A stretch of DNA of 46,183 nt. Source: Gemmatimonadaceae bacterium (GTDB taxonomy: Bacteria; Latescibacterota; UBA2968; UBA8231). The translations under genes and the position numbers were made by a program. Positions within the stretch are counted from its first letter, which is position 1; each line of letters opens with the position of its first letter. The notes under the pieces are model-generated. The model did not search any database. It worked only from the letters and a program-made list of their open reading frames with translations, and was not told the origin of the DNA. Shown here in pieces: positions 8,457 through 16,733 of the stretch. The DNA lies in assembly GCA_026706075.1 (NCBI GenBank), contig JAPOZM010000028.1, positions 1-46,183 of the forward strand, in the 5' to 3' direction.

Positions 8457-9214
8457 TGCGCCTTGGCCCGACGGCGGTGGCCGCCGCCGTGATCGCGGCC
8501 CTCGCCGGAAGCGCCTCCCCCGGGGACGCGGAGCTCTACTACCGCGGCGGGATCGTCTTCGACCTGTCCGAGGAGACCCGCTTCCTGGACGTCGACTGCA
8601 CCAGCCAGAACCCGGCCGCCCTCTACGGCTGCGGCACGGGCATCGACGGCGAGCCCCTGGGCGCGGCCGGGGACTTCGGCTCCACCCCCGGACTCGAGAT
8701 CGGCGTCGGCCGGGGTCTGGCCTCCGTCCTCCGCTTCGAGGCGCTGGCCCAGTACCGTCCCGGGCTCTCCTTCCGGGGCCGGTCGAACTTCGTCCAGACC
8801 CGGGGGATCCAGGCGGCTTCGGCCGAGCTCTCCTCCTTCTCGGGCCTGCTCGCCGCGTACCTGGAGTGGCCCGGCCGCGCGGGCCCCTTCGTCGGGGGCG
8901 GTGCCGGCCTCTCCCGCGTCGCCATCGGCGAGACCCGCCTGCGCTTTCGCAAGACGGATACCCTCGTCCCGGGGGGCAGCCGGCTCGGCCTCGTGTCGAT
9001 GGTGACGGCCGGCGTCTCGGTGGGCCTGGGTCCGTGCTTCATCCTCGATCTCGCCTGGCGCTACACGGAGTCCCGCGCCGTGAAGACCGGCCGCGGCCAG
9101 GGGCGGATCGCCTGGCGCGACGGGAGCCGCGAACCAATCGAGCTGGACCTGGCCGAGACCCGGGCAGAGTTGTCCACCCAGGGCCTGCGGGCCTCCGTGC
9201 GCTGGGTCCCCTGA
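8453..9214 (+). CDS. Outer-membrane beta-barrel protein with signal peptide
   Basis: 253 residues. The N-terminus RLGPTAVAAAVIAALAGSAS is a signal peptide with likely cleavage after GDA. The mature part alternates polar and hydrophobic residues in strand-length runs: LEIGVGRGLASVLRFEALAQ, SFSGLLAAYLEW, GPFVGGGAGLSRVAIGETRL, LVSMVTAGVSVGLG, FILDLAWRYTES. It ends in a strand, LRASVRW. The glycine-rich FVGGGAG pattern is common in small opacity/OmpA-like barrels. Start chosen at ATG 8453; ATG 8456 follows directly, and either overlaps the preceding stop. Function unknown; it implies an outer membrane. Confidence 0.8.
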   Translation: MMRLGPTAVAAAVIAALAGSASPGDAELYYRGGIVFDLSEETRFLDVDCTSQNPAALYGCGTGIDGEPLGAAGDFGSTPGLEIGVGRGLASVLRFEALAQYRPGLSFRGRSNFVQTRGIQAASAELSSFSGLLAAYLEWPGRAGPFVGGGAGLSRVAIGETRLRFRKTDTLVPGGSRLGLVSMVTAGVSVGLGPCFILDLAWRYTESRAVKTGRGQGRIAWRDGSREPIELDLAETRAELSTQGLRASVRWVP

Positions 9215-9225
9215 CGGGAGACGCC

Positions 9226-9861
9226 ATGTCCCCCTTCACCGTCTACCTCGCCGGGGACCTCTTCGACCACAAGCACCTGACCGGCAACGCCATGCTCGCC
9301 GGGGCGGTCGGGGAGCACTCCGGCGGCCGCTACCTCTGCGTCGTGCCACAGGACCTGGAGCAGTCCACGGGGCGCGCCGTCGACATCCGCAACCAGGACC
9401 TCAGGCAGGTCATCGCCTGCGACCTGGGGCTGTTCAACTTCGACGGCACCGACCTGGACTCCGGCACGGTGGTGGAGTTCATGATGGCCAAAGCGCTGGA
9501 CATCCCGTCGGTGGTCCTGCGCTCCGACTTCCGCTCCTCCGGCGACCAGGAGAAGGACGGCGACGACTGGAACCTGATGTGCTCCTTCTACCCGCGGGTC
9601 CGGGTGGTGAGCTTCAACGCCATGGCGTGGTACCAGCAGGCGGGCTCGCCGGGGCAGCTCTACGCCAGGATCGCCGCCGCCGTCATCGAGCAGCTCGACG
9701 CGGTGCGGGCCGAGCCGCCCGTCCTCGACGGCGACGCCCGGCGCCAGGAGGAGCTCTACCGCTGGGCGACCCGGTTTCCCGGCGGCGGCTTCGAGGCCTG
9801 CTGCGGCCCCGGCTTCGTGGAAGAGGTGCTGGAGGCGAAGCGGCGGAAGAAGCTGGTTTGA
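9226..9861 (+). CDS. Nucleoside 2-deoxyribosyltransferase-family protein
   Basis: 211 residues. TVYLAGDLFD at the N-terminus is the first strand and glycine loop of the NDT fold. FNFDGTDLDSGTVVEFMMAK (Asp73 to Lys89) holds the family's DG..D.GT..E motif, with Glu84 as the likely nucleophile. Members transfer or hydrolyse deoxyribose from nucleosides, or cleave other N-glycosides. It follows the barrel gene by 11 bp with GGGAG before the ATG and ends 1 bp from the convergent glycosyltransferase. The C-terminal tail from about residue 165 (RRQEELYRWATRFPGGGFEA) is an extension I do not recognise. Confidence 0.85.
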   Translation: MSPFTVYLAGDLFDHKHLTGNAMLAGAVGEHSGGRYLCVVPQDLEQSTGRAVDIRNQDLRQVIACDLGLFNFDGTDLDSGTVVEFMMAKALDIPSVVLRSDFRSSGDQEKDGDDWNLMCSFYPRVRVVSFNAMAWYQQAGSPGQLYARIAAAVIEQLDAVRAEPPVLDGDARRQEELYRWATRFPGGGFEACCGPGFVEEVLEAKRRKKLV

Positions 9862-9862
9862 G

Positions 9863-10978
9863 TCAGACGTACTCGTCGTAGAGGGATTCCAGGGCGGCGC
9901 CCTGCACGGGAGCGTTGTAGCACTCCTCCACGTGGCGGCGGCCCTCCCGCCCCATCTCCGGCCAGCGGCCGGGATCCTCCACCAGGGAGCGGATGCACCC
10001 GGCCAGGGCCTCCACGTCGCCCTCGGGGGCCAGCAGGCCGCTGCGGCCGTCGAGGACGTACTCCGGGATGTCGGCGTGGCGGGTGGCCACCACCGGCAGG
10101 CCGGAGGCCTGGGCATCGAGGAGCACCACGGGCGCCCCGCCCTCGCCATCGCCGTCGGCGGCGGTGAGGCTGGCCTGGAGCAGCACGTGGCAGCCCTCCA
10201 TCTCCTCCAGGACCCGCTCGTAGGGCAGGGCGCCGAGGAGCCGCACCCGCTCCCCCAGGCCGGAGCGCTCCACCGCCTCCAGGACCCGCGCCCTCTCGGG
10301 GCCGTCGCCGATGAGGACCACCTCGCAGGGGAAGGGGCGGGCCTCCCGCGCCCGGCCCAGGGCCCTCAGCGCCTGGGGGATTCCCTTCTTCTCGCGGAAG
10401 GAGGCGCAGATCAGGAAGCGCACCCTCTCCGCCGGCTCACGCGGCCGGAAGGGGATCTCCGCTGCCTCCACCCCGAGGCGGTGGACCCGCACCTTGTCGG
10501 GCGGACAGCCGGCCTCCACCAGGCGGGCCCCCATGGCGCCGCCCTCCACGAGGACGGCCCCGGCCTCCTCGAAGAGCCGGCGGTAGCGCCGCAGCCAGCG
10601 GGGGTAGCGCAGGTAGCGGGTGCCGTCCTCGCCGTAGAAGCTGACCACCATGGGCAGGCCGGAAGCCCTGCGGGCGCGCTGGCAGAAGTGGCCCTGGTAG
10701 CCGAAGTGGGCGTGGATCAGGCAGGCGCCCTCCCGCTGGAGCAAGCCGCCGTAGAAGGGGTATTCGCCGGTGACCTTGCGCACCAGCCGGTTCGCCCACC
10801 TGCGCGGCGCGGGCCAGGCGCCGGCGTCGTGGACCGCGGCCACGGGGAAGCTGTCGAGGTTCTGCGTCTCCTGGGTGAGCACCACCGGCCGGTAGCGCCG
10901 CAGGTGGGCGATCTGGGCGTGGATCCACCGCGCCGTCAGGGGCAGGTAGGGGGTGACGCAGTGGGCGACGGTCTTCAC
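9863..10978 (-). CDS. Glycosyltransferase family 4 (GT-B) protein
   Basis: 371 residues, standard length. The N-terminal domain carries LIHAHFGYQGHFCQRA and PMVVSFYGEDGTRY, the acceptor side of GT4 enzymes. The C-terminal nucleotide-sugar domain has RFLICASFREKKGIPQALRA, EVVLIGDGPERARVLEAVER and VRLLGALPYERVLEEMEGCH. It also has VVLLDAQASGLPVVATRHAD with GLLAPEGDVEALA, giving the EX7E-like region in slightly altered form. It transfers a sugar from an NDP-sugar to an envelope or exopolysaccharide acceptor, substrate unknown. It lies 9 bp downstream of the creatininase gene. Other envelope-glycan genes (polysaccharide deacetylase, glycosylphosphotransferase, UppP) occur nearby. Confidence 0.94.
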   Translation of the reverse strand: MKTVAHCVTPYLPLTARWIHAQIAHLRRYRPVVLTQETQNLDSFPVAAVHDAGAWPAPRRWANRLVRKVTGEYPFYGGLLQREGACLIHAHFGYQGHFCQRARRASGLPMVVSFYGEDGTRYLRYPRWLRRYRRLFEEAGAVLVEGGAMGARLVEAGCPPDKVRVHRLGVEAAEIPFRPREPAERVRFLICASFREKKGIPQALRALGRAREARPFPCEVVLIGDGPERARVLEAVERSGLGERVRLLGALPYERVLEEMEGCHVLLQASLTAADGDGEGGAPVVLLDAQASGLPVVATRHADIPEYVLDGRSGLLAPEGDVEALAGCIRSLVEDPGRWPEMGREGRRHVEECYNAPVQGAALESLYDEYV

Positions 10979-10987
10979 GCGGCCCCG

Positions 10988-11884
10988 TCAGCCTCCGTGC
11001 ACGTCCCCCGTCGCCTCCGGCGGTCCGACCTGCCCCCACGGCATCGGCATGGACGGCCGCTCCCCGTGGTGATCTCCCCTCGGCGGCTTTGGCCGGGAAC
11101 TGAACTCCTCCACCCAGCGGACCAGCTGCCGGGCCGCCTCCTCCACGGCGAGGCGCCCCTTCTCGCGGCTGGCCAGGCTGGCCTGCCCGAGGACGCCGCT
11201 GTCCGAGTAGCTCGCCGTCCACGAGGTGACCTGGGCGGGGCTGGAGCCCAGCAGGTCGGTCCAGTGGAAGTCGGACTCGTGGCGGTGGAAGGCGATCTCG
11301 CCGTCGGCGATGCGGTCCTCGCGGACATTCTCCGGGTCGAGGTGGAGGTAGACCGAGGTCTCCAGCTCGCAGGCGTGGGAGCAGCCGCCCGGGAACTTGC
11401 TCTCCCGCCAGCCCTTCATGAACTCCGGGTCCACCCCCAGCAGGCTCCACCAGCTCAGGAAGCTGCACTCGGCGTCGGTCTCCAGGTTCACCCGCCGCGC
11501 CGCCAGGTCGAGGTTGGGGGCGTTCGAGCCGTGGCCGTTGAGGAAGAGGATCTTCTTGAAGCCGTGGTAGGCGAGGCTGCGGCCCACGTCGACGACGAAC
11601 TTGATGAAGTGCTCCCAGTGGATGTTGACGGTGCCGGGGAAGTCCATCACGTGGGCGGTGTACCCGTGGACGATCGGCGGCATCACCAGCACCCGGTCGG
11701 GCATCAGGCGCGCCGCGGCGTGGGCCACCCCCGTGGGGCAGACCACGTCCACGTCCAGGGGCAGGTGGGGGCCGTGCTGCTCGGTCGAGCCGATGGGGGC
11801 GATCACCGGCTTGCCCGCGGCCACGGCCTCGTTGATCTCGGGCCAGGTGAGCTTCTCGTAACGCCAGGGTTCGGCTTTGGGCAT
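10988..11884 (-). CDS. Creatininase-family metal amidohydrolase
   Basis: 298 residues. PIGSTEQHGPHLPLDVDVV supplies the Glu, His and Asp metal ligands of the creatininase fold. FLNGHGSNAPNLDLAARRVN and SHACELETSVYLHLDPE supply the remaining family motifs (His, Glu). The family includes creatinine amidohydrolase and enzymes of cofactor synthesis such as MftE and FAPy deformylase; environmental members mostly have unknown substrates. Start chosen at MPKAEPWRYEKLTW, preceded by AGGAG; a longer frame extends upstream but passes through the predicted promoter. A well-formed promoter lies at 11931-11959. Confidence 0.93.
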   Translation of the reverse strand: MPKAEPWRYEKLTWPEINEAVAAGKPVIAPIGSTEQHGPHLPLDVDVVCPTGVAHAAARLMPDRVLVMPPIVHGYTAHVMDFPGTVNIHWEHFIKFVVDVGRSLAYHGFKKILFLNGHGSNAPNLDLAARRVNLETDAECSFLSWWSLLGVDPEFMKGWRESKFPGGCSHACELETSVYLHLDPENVREDRIADGEIAFHRHESDFHWTDLLGSSPAQVTSWTASYSDSGVLGQASLASREKGRLAVEEAARQLVRWVEEFSSRPKPPRGDHHGERPSMPMPWGQVGPPEATGDVHGG

Positions 11885-11930
11885 GGGGGGTCTCCTGTCT
11901 GGTGGTCGAGAGGGGCCGGAAGTCGGCAGG

Positions 11931-11959
11931 ATCATAGCCGACCGGTGGAGGGGCGCCAA
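11931..11959 (-). promoter_or_regulatory. Sigma70-type promoter for the creatininase gene
   Basis: On the minus strand TTGGCG (11959-11954) and TATGAT (11936-11931) are spaced by 17 bp. The -10 element matches consensus at 5 of 6 positions. It lies about 47 bp before the creatininase ATG and stands out in this GC-rich sequence. Confidence 0.5.
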
Positions 11960-11983
11960 TTCGCCTTAATTGATGACGAAGCC

Positions 11984-12721
11984 ATGGTTGAGTACATGCC
12001 CGCCCGCCACAAAGCCGAACTGCAGGACCACCTCGAAGCCCTGGGCGTGGAGCAGGGAGACACCCTCTTCGTCCACTCCTCCTTCAAGAGCCTGGGCCCG
12101 GTCGCCGGCGGGGCCGGCACGGTGGTCGACGCCCTGCAGGCCGCCATCGGCCCCGAGGGGCTCCTGCTCATGCCCTCGTTCCACCTCGTCCAACGCGAGG
12201 ACCGGGCGCGGCTCTGGGACCATGCCTCGACGCCCTCCACCGTGGGCTGGCTCACCGAGTACTTCCGCCGCATGCCGGACACCCACCGCTCCGACCACTA
12301 CTCGCACTCGGTGGCGGCCAGGGGCCCCGGCGCCGACGAGTTCGTCGCCGGCCACCTCAGCCAGGAGGGCCCGCCCTCCTCCTGGGACCATCCTCCCTGG
12401 GGGCGGACCTACGGCATTCACTCACCCATGAACCGCGCCTACCGCCGCGGTGGAAAGCTGCTCATGCTCGGCGTCGACTACGAGACCTCCACCTACGTCC
12501 ACTTCGTGGAGGTCCTCTACTGGGACCACCTGCGGCGGACCGAGCCGCGGGCCCCCCAGCCCCGCCTGGACCGCCCCCGTCTCGGGGCCTGGTGGGACGA
12601 CCACGGCGCGCCGGCCCGGGGGCTCGTCGGCGATTCCCCGTCCCGCCTCTTCCCCATCGACGCCTACGTCGACACCCTCCTCGCGGAGGTCGTCGCCGCC
12701 CCAGGCCGCTACCAGCGATGA
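11984..12721 (+). CDS. AAC(3)-like N-acetyltransferase (antibiotic_NAT fold)
   Basis: 245 residues. DTLFVHSSFKSLGPVAGGAG is the characteristic opening of the aminoglycoside 3-N-acetyltransferase family. LLLMPSFHLVQ, STVGWLTEYFRRMPD, SDHYSHSVAARGPGADEFVA (the catalytic-His region) and SPMNRAYRRGGKLLMLGVDYE follow in the usual order. Many chromosomal relatives acetylate metabolites rather than antibiotics, so resistance should not be assumed. The start is ATG 11984; ATG 11996 is possible. The stop overlaps the polysaccharide deacetylase start as ATGA. The gene diverges from the creatininase. Confidence 0.9.
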   Translation: MVEYMPARHKAELQDHLEALGVEQGDTLFVHSSFKSLGPVAGGAGTVVDALQAAIGPEGLLLMPSFHLVQREDRARLWDHASTPSTVGWLTEYFRRMPDTHRSDHYSHSVAARGPGADEFVAGHLSQEGPPSSWDHPPWGRTYGIHSPMNRAYRRGGKLLMLGVDYETSTYVHFVEVLYWDHLRRTEPRAPQPRLDRPRLGAWWDDHGAPARGLVGDSPSRLFPIDAYVDTLLAEVVAAPGRYQR

Positions 12722-13506
12722 ACGGCCCCCGCCGAGTCCCCATCCTGGTCTACCACCACGTCTATCCCCAGGGCGAGCCGGAGCTGGACCCGGCGGCCGA
12801 CGGGGCCGGCATCCTCGGCGAGGCGGAGTTCAGCCGGCAGATGCTCCACCTTGTCGGCAGGGGCTGGACCGTGGTCTCCACGTCGAGCATCGCGGACTGG
12901 CTCGCGGGCGAGGCGGAGCTGCCGGCGCGCTCCGTGGCCCTGCACTTCGACAACGGCTGGCTCGACACTCTGGAGGTCGCCTTTGCGCTGCTTCAGGAGC
13001 TGGGCATGGCGGCGACCTGCTTCCCCATCACCGACGGTATCGAGGCCGCCTCCCGGGGCCGGAGCGCCGCCGTGCGCACCCTGACCGAGGGCGTGGTGGA
13101 GAAGCCCTTCATGACCTGGGGGGATCTGCGGCGGCTGCTGGCCGCCGGCTGGGAGATCGGCGGCCACACGGCCACCCACTGCAAGATGGCGGAGAAGTTC
13201 GAGGCCGAGGGCGAGGCCGGGGTCGTGGAGGAGGTCCGGACTTCCCATGCCCTCATCGAGAGGCACCTCGGCCGGGCGCCCGTCCACTTCGCCTACCCCA
13301 GCGGATCGCGCACGGCCGAGACCGACCGCATTCTGGCGGGGTTCTACCGGACGCTGCGGCTGTGGCACGTGGAGTGGCCGGTGCGCTGGACCTTCACCGA
13401 CCGCGGCACCTCGCCGCTGGCCGTCGACTGTCAGAACATCGACCGCAGGATCGGCTACGCGGACTTTGTGCGGATCTTCGAGGAGGCCGAGGCGGCCCCC
13501 GCGTGA
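12718..13506 (+). CDS. Polysaccharide deacetylase (NodB/CE4) family protein with variant active site
   Basis: 262 residues. VPILVYHHVYP at the start and the CE4 motifs are in order: motif 1 reads LHFDNGW (Asp78, Asn79), motif 2 reads GGHTATH (His150, His154), and VHFAYPSG is motif 3. The usual motif 1 is FDDG, where the first Asp is the catalytic base and the second binds the metal. Here the second is Asn, so metal affinity or activity may be changed. Family members remove N- or O-acetyl groups from glycans. It overlaps the acetyltransferase gene by 4 bp, giving a possible acetylation/deacetylation pair. No signal peptide is seen, so a cytoplasmic substrate is possible. Confidence 0.9.
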   Translation: MNGPRRVPILVYHHVYPQGEPELDPAADGAGILGEAEFSRQMLHLVGRGWTVVSTSSIADWLAGEAELPARSVALHFDNGWLDTLEVAFALLQELGMAATCFPITDGIEAASRGRSAAVRTLTEGVVEKPFMTWGDLRRLLAAGWEIGGHTATHCKMAEKFEAEGEAGVVEEVRTSHALIERHLGRAPVHFAYPSGSRTAETDRILAGFYRTLRLWHVEWPVRWTFTDRGTSPLAVDCQNIDRRIGYADFVRIFEEAEAAPA

Positions 13507-13523
13507 GCCCCCGGGCGGGGGGC
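13507..13523. terminator. GC hairpin between convergent genes
   Basis: GCCCCC (13507-13512) pairs with GGGGGC (13518-13523) around a 5-nt loop, directly after the deacetylase stop and before the end of the opposing SDR gene. No T run follows. A bidirectional terminator is plausible from position only. Confidence 0.3.
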
Positions 13524-13531
13524 CGACTCCC

Positions 13532-14257
13532 TCAGGCGAGCCGCTCGGCGTCGTCCTCGGGCGCGTAGCCGAGCTCGGCGTGGGCGTTCCGGGTGTCCCA
13601 GTAGGCGCGCTGGTTGCCCGAGATCCCGTAGTAGATCCCGAACTTCACGTCCTCCGCCTCGACCGACCGCCAGCAGAGCTGCACGGCGTCGCGGTGGCTC
13701 AGCCAGGTCGACAGGATGCGGTCGCTCTTGCGGCCGGTGACGGCTTCCTCCGGCTGGAAGGAGCCGATGCGCAGGCAGATCACGGCGAGGCCGAAATGGT
13801 CGGCGTAGTAGCGGCCGAGGGCCTCGCCGTGGGCCTTGCTGGCGCCGTAGAAGCTGTCGGGGCGCACGGGCATGTCAGGATCGGTGGGGATGCCCTCCTT
13901 CTCGTACATGCCGGTCACGTGGTTGGTGCTGGCGAAGACGACGCGGCCGCAGCCGCGGCGGACGCAGGCCTCGTAGAGGCAGTAGGTGCCGAGGCTGTTC
14001 TGGCGGTGACAGTCCATGAACGAGGCGCCCACCTCCGGGTTGCCGGCCATGTGGATCACGGCGTCGCAGCCGTCGACGACCTGCTCCATCTTCTCGAGGT
14101 CGGTGATGTCGGAGACGAAGACCTCCTCGCCGTCGCGGGCGGGCAGCACCGTGCGGTTGTAGAGCAGGCGCAGCTCGTAGCGGTCCTTGAGGCCTTCGCG
14201 CAGCACCTGCCCGATGCGCCCCGCCGCGCCCGTGATCAGCACCTTCCGCTTCGCCAT
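13532..14257 (-). CDS. NAD-dependent epimerase/dehydratase, uronate-dehydrogenase-like SDR
   Basis: 241 residues, an extended SDR. KVLITGAAGRIGQVLREGL is the NAD-binding glycine motif, VIHMAGNPEVG follows, and VVFASTNHVTGMYEKEG precedes PVRPDSFYGASKAHGEALGR with the YxxxK catalytic pair. The length and the FASxNH, YGxSK, LRIGS and STWLSH segments recall uronate dehydrogenases, which oxidise glucuronate or galacturonate to the aldarolactone. That substrate is inference. Aldarate made this way is a typical substrate of enolase-superfamily dehydratases like those at 1-782 and 7254-8456, which would fit uronic-acid use. It diverges from the glycosylphosphotransferase gene. Confidence 0.88.
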   Translation of the reverse strand: MAKRKVLITGAAGRIGQVLREGLKDRYELRLLYNRTVLPARDGEEVFVSDITDLEKMEQVVDGCDAVIHMAGNPEVGASFMDCHRQNSLGTYCLYEACVRRGCGRVVFASTNHVTGMYEKEGIPTDPDMPVRPDSFYGASKAHGEALGRYYADHFGLAVICLRIGSFQPEEAVTGRKSDRILSTWLSHRDAVQLCWRSVEAEDVKFGIYYGISGNQRAYWDTRNAHAELGYAPEDDAERLA

Positions 14258-14282
14258 ATCCTCCTCCGCGGCGCCTCGCCGC

Positions 14283-14312
14283 TTGACGTTTCCGGGGGGT
14301 CCGGCGTATTGT
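14283..14312 (+). promoter_or_regulatory. Possible promoter of the glycosylphosphotransferase operon
   Basis: TTGACG (14283-14288) and TATTGT (14307-14312) are spaced by 18 bp in the 192-bp divergent region. A leader of about 130 nt would precede the GTG start at 14450. Confidence 0.4.
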
Positions 14313-14449
14313 CAAGAACTGACGTAATCGTGTCAAATTACAACCACTTCCGCAATTCGGCCCACCGTGATTCCCGCCTTCCGGACGGCGACTCTCGGCG
14401 CCCCTCGAAGAGCGTCACGAAGATGACGCGGCCCACCCCGGCCTGACCC

Positions 14450-15919
14450 GTGCCGCAGCTCTGGGTCACCCTGCTGCTGGCCGTCTCCGACTTCCTGGCC
14501 ATCAACCTGGGGACCGTGGCCCTGCTGTGGATGAAGCACGCCGGCGTCGGCCTCGCCTCGGTCGAGCGCGCCTGGAGAGAGCAGCACCCCGGGGCCGCCG
14601 CCGAGGCCCCCTTCTCCTTCGCCCTCGAGTTCTACCTCTACGACGCCCTGCCCCTGATCTGCCTGGGCTGGCTGGTGCTCTTCGTCTTCAACGGGCTCTA
14701 CCGCCTGGGCCCGACGACCTCCCGCTTCGACGAGGCGGTGCGCGTCTTCCGGGTCGTCACCCTCGGCGTGGTGCTGCTCTTCATCATCACCTTCGACCTG
14801 CGCGGCGGCTTCACCTTCACCCGCGCCCTCCTGGCCTCCTACTGGATCGTCCTGATCGTGCTGGTGGCGACCGGGCGGATCAGCCTGCGCAGCCTGCAGA
14901 TGCGGCTGCTGGCCGCCGGCGTCGGCCGCAGCAACACCGTGATCGTCGGCACCGACGAGCGCGGCCACCGCCTGCTGCAGGCGCTCGACGCGTCGCCCGC
15001 CCAGGGCTACGAGGTCATCGGATTCGTGCGCGCCCCCGGCGAAGCGGTGGTGGCGGAGGTGGGCGGGCTGCCCGTCCTCGGCGAGGTCGAGGACCTGGGG
15101 CGCATCGTCGGCGGGAAGGGGGTGAAGGCGGTCCTCATCGCCCTGCGCTCCAACAGCCACGAGGAGGTCCTGCGCATCGTCGACGCCGCCGCCGGCGCGG
15201 CTTCGCCCGTCGCCTTCGGGATCACCCCCGACCTCTACGACATCGTCACCGGCCACGTGCGCACGCAGCAGATCTACGGCGTGCCCCTCATGGAGTTGCG
15301 GCCGCAGCTCATGCCGCCCTGGGAGAGCGCCGTCAAGCGGCTCCTGGACGTGGCCGCCGCGGTCCTCGTCCTCGGAGGGCTGGCCCCCGTGTGGATCGTG
15401 GTGGCGGTGGCGATCAAGCTCGACTCGCGCGGGCCCGTCCTGTTCCGCCAGGAGCGGGTCGGCCGCGACGGCCGGGTCTTCACCATGTACAAGTTCCGCT
15501 CCATGGTGGAGGAGGCCGAGGAGGGCACTGGTCCGGTGTGGGTCAAGGGAGCGGACCCGCGTGTGACCCGGATGGGCCGCCTGCTGCGGGGCCTGCACCT
15601 GGACGAGATCCCCCAGTGCCTGAATTTCCTGCGCGGCGACATGAGCCTGGTGGGACCGCGGCCGGAGCGCCCATACTTCGTGGAGAAGTTCCGCGCCGGG
15701 ATCCCCTTCTACATGCGCCGCTTCAACGTCAAGCCGGGGCTGCTCGGCTGGGCCCAGTCGAAGCACGAGTTCGACATGGACTCGACGGACCTGGAGCGCA
15801 TCGCCGCCGAGCGCCTGGAGTACGACCTCTACTACATCGAGAACGCATCCCTCATGCTGGACTTCAAGATCATGCTGCGGACCATCTGGTTCGTGCTGGC
15901 CGGCAAGAGCACGAGGTGA
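14450..15919 (+). CDS. Undecaprenyl-phosphate glycosylphosphotransferase (polyprenyl glycosylphosphotransferase family)
   Basis: 489 residues with GTG start. The N-terminal third is membrane-embedded (LWVTLLLAVSDFLAINLGTV, LPLICLGWLVLFVFNGLY, VVTLGVVLLFIITFDL, ALLASYWIVLIVLVAT). A Rossmann-like segment (NTVIVGTDERGHRLLQAL) sits at about 160-290. The C-terminal sugar-transferase domain begins near residue 295 with KRLLDVAAAVLVLGG and contains GPVLFRQERVGRDGRVFTMY, KFRSM, LLRGLHLDEIPQCLNFLRGD and MSLVGPRPERPYFVEKF. It loads the first sugar phosphate onto undecaprenyl phosphate to start exopolysaccharide or O-antigen synthesis at the inner membrane. No Shine-Dalgarno is evident. UppP at 21754-22563 recycles the same carrier. 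Confidence 0.94.
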   Translation: MPQLWVTLLLAVSDFLAINLGTVALLWMKHAGVGLASVERAWREQHPGAAAEAPFSFALEFYLYDALPLICLGWLVLFVFNGLYRLGPTTSRFDEAVRVFRVVTLGVVLLFIITFDLRGGFTFTRALLASYWIVLIVLVATGRISLRSLQMRLLAAGVGRSNTVIVGTDERGHRLLQALDASPAQGYEVIGFVRAPGEAVVAEVGGLPVLGEVEDLGRIVGGKGVKAVLIALRSNSHEEVLRIVDAAAGAASPVAFGITPDLYDIVTGHVRTQQIYGVPLMELRPQLMPPWESAVKRLLDVAAAVLVLGGLAPVWIVVAVAIKLDSRGPVLFRQERVGRDGRVFTMYKFRSMVEEAEEGTGPVWVKGADPRVTRMGRLLRGLHLDEIPQCLNFLRGDMSLVGPRPERPYFVEKFRAGIPFYMRRFNVKPGLLGWAQSKHEFDMDSTDLERIAAERLEYDLYYIENASLMLDFKIMLRTIWFVLAGKSTR

Positions 15920-15944
15920 GGGGCAACCACGGAGAAGGAGCGCC

Positions 15945-16733
15945 ATGAACGACGACGAGAGGTACCTCTTCGACCTGAACGGCTACCTGGTCCTGCGGCA
16001 GGTCCTCGACGCCGGCGAGGTGGCGGAGATGAACGCCGCCATCGACCACCACGGCGACGGCCTGAACGAGCGCGATGGCTCCCTTGCGGGCGGCTCCGGG
16101 GCCCTGGCCGGCACCTCCCACCGCAAGGACCTGGGCGGTATGCTGGCCTGGGAGCGGCCCTGGTGCGAGCCCTTCCGCCGGCTCCTCGTCCATCCGCAGG
16201 TCAAGCCACTCCTGGAGGCGATCCTCGGCCGCGGCTACCGCCTCGACCACGGCCCCGGCCTGATCGCCATGGACCGCGGCTGCGAGGGCGGCACCCTCCA
16301 CGGCGGCGGCGTCGAGCGCACCGACATGTCGGAGCCGTACTTCTTCAAGGCCGACCGCATCTACACCGGCCTGACGGTGGTCGAGTACCTCCTCGCCGAC
16401 GAGGGTCCGGGCGACGGCGGTGTCGCCGTGGTCCCGGGGAGCCACAAGGCCAACCTGCCCTGCCCGCCGAGCATGAAGGCCTGGGAGCGCCACCAGGAGC
16501 ATGTGCTGGAGGTGAATGGCAAGGCCGGCGACGCGGTGATCTTCACCGAGACCCTGACCCACGGCACCCTGCCGTGGACGGCCGCCCACGAGCGCCGGGC
16601 CCTGCTCTACAAGTTCAGCCCCGGCTGCCTCGCCTACGGCGCCGGCGTCCACCGGGCGGAGTACCCGGACTACGTGGCCGACATGTCCGAGGAGGAGCGG
16701 GCGGTGATGGAGGCGCCCCACATCCGGCACTAA
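15945..16733 (+). CDS. Phytanoyl-CoA dioxygenase (PhyH) family protein with HxG triad variant
   Basis: 262 residues; the N-terminus (YLFDLNGYLVLRQVLDAGEV) closely parallels the PhyH protein at 5356-6150. At the first iron-ligand site it reads TLHGGGVER, giving His119-Gly-Gly121 instead of His-x-Asp. The distal His206 lies in LTHGTLPW, and the Arg of HERRALLYKF is kept. GPGDGGVAVVPGSHKANLP is the family signature. An HxG or HxA triad is known from Fe/2OG halogenases, where the missing carboxylate makes room for halide. It may equally be a normal subfamily trait in which another carboxylate serves. GGAG precedes the ATG by 5 nt, and the gene lies 25 bp after the glycosylphosphotransferase. Confidence 0.88.
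   Translation: MNDDERYLFDLNGYLVLRQVLDAGEVAEMNAAIDHHGDGLNERDGSLAGGSGALAGTSHRKDLGGMLAWERPWCEPFRRLLVHPQVKPLLEAILGRGYRLDHGPGLIAMDRGCEGGTLHGGGVERTDMSEPYFFKADRIYTGLTVVEYLLADEGPGDGGVAVVPGSHKANLPCPPSMKAWERHQEHVLEVNGKAGDAVIFTETLTHGTLPWTAAHERRALLYKFSPGCLAYGAGVHRAEYPDYVADMSEEERAVMEAPHIRH

Noticed and set aside
11984..12721. Aminoglycoside resistance gene
   Set aside because: The fold is AAC(3)-like, but chromosomal relatives act on many substrates and the gene is coupled to a deacetylase, so resistance is not supported.
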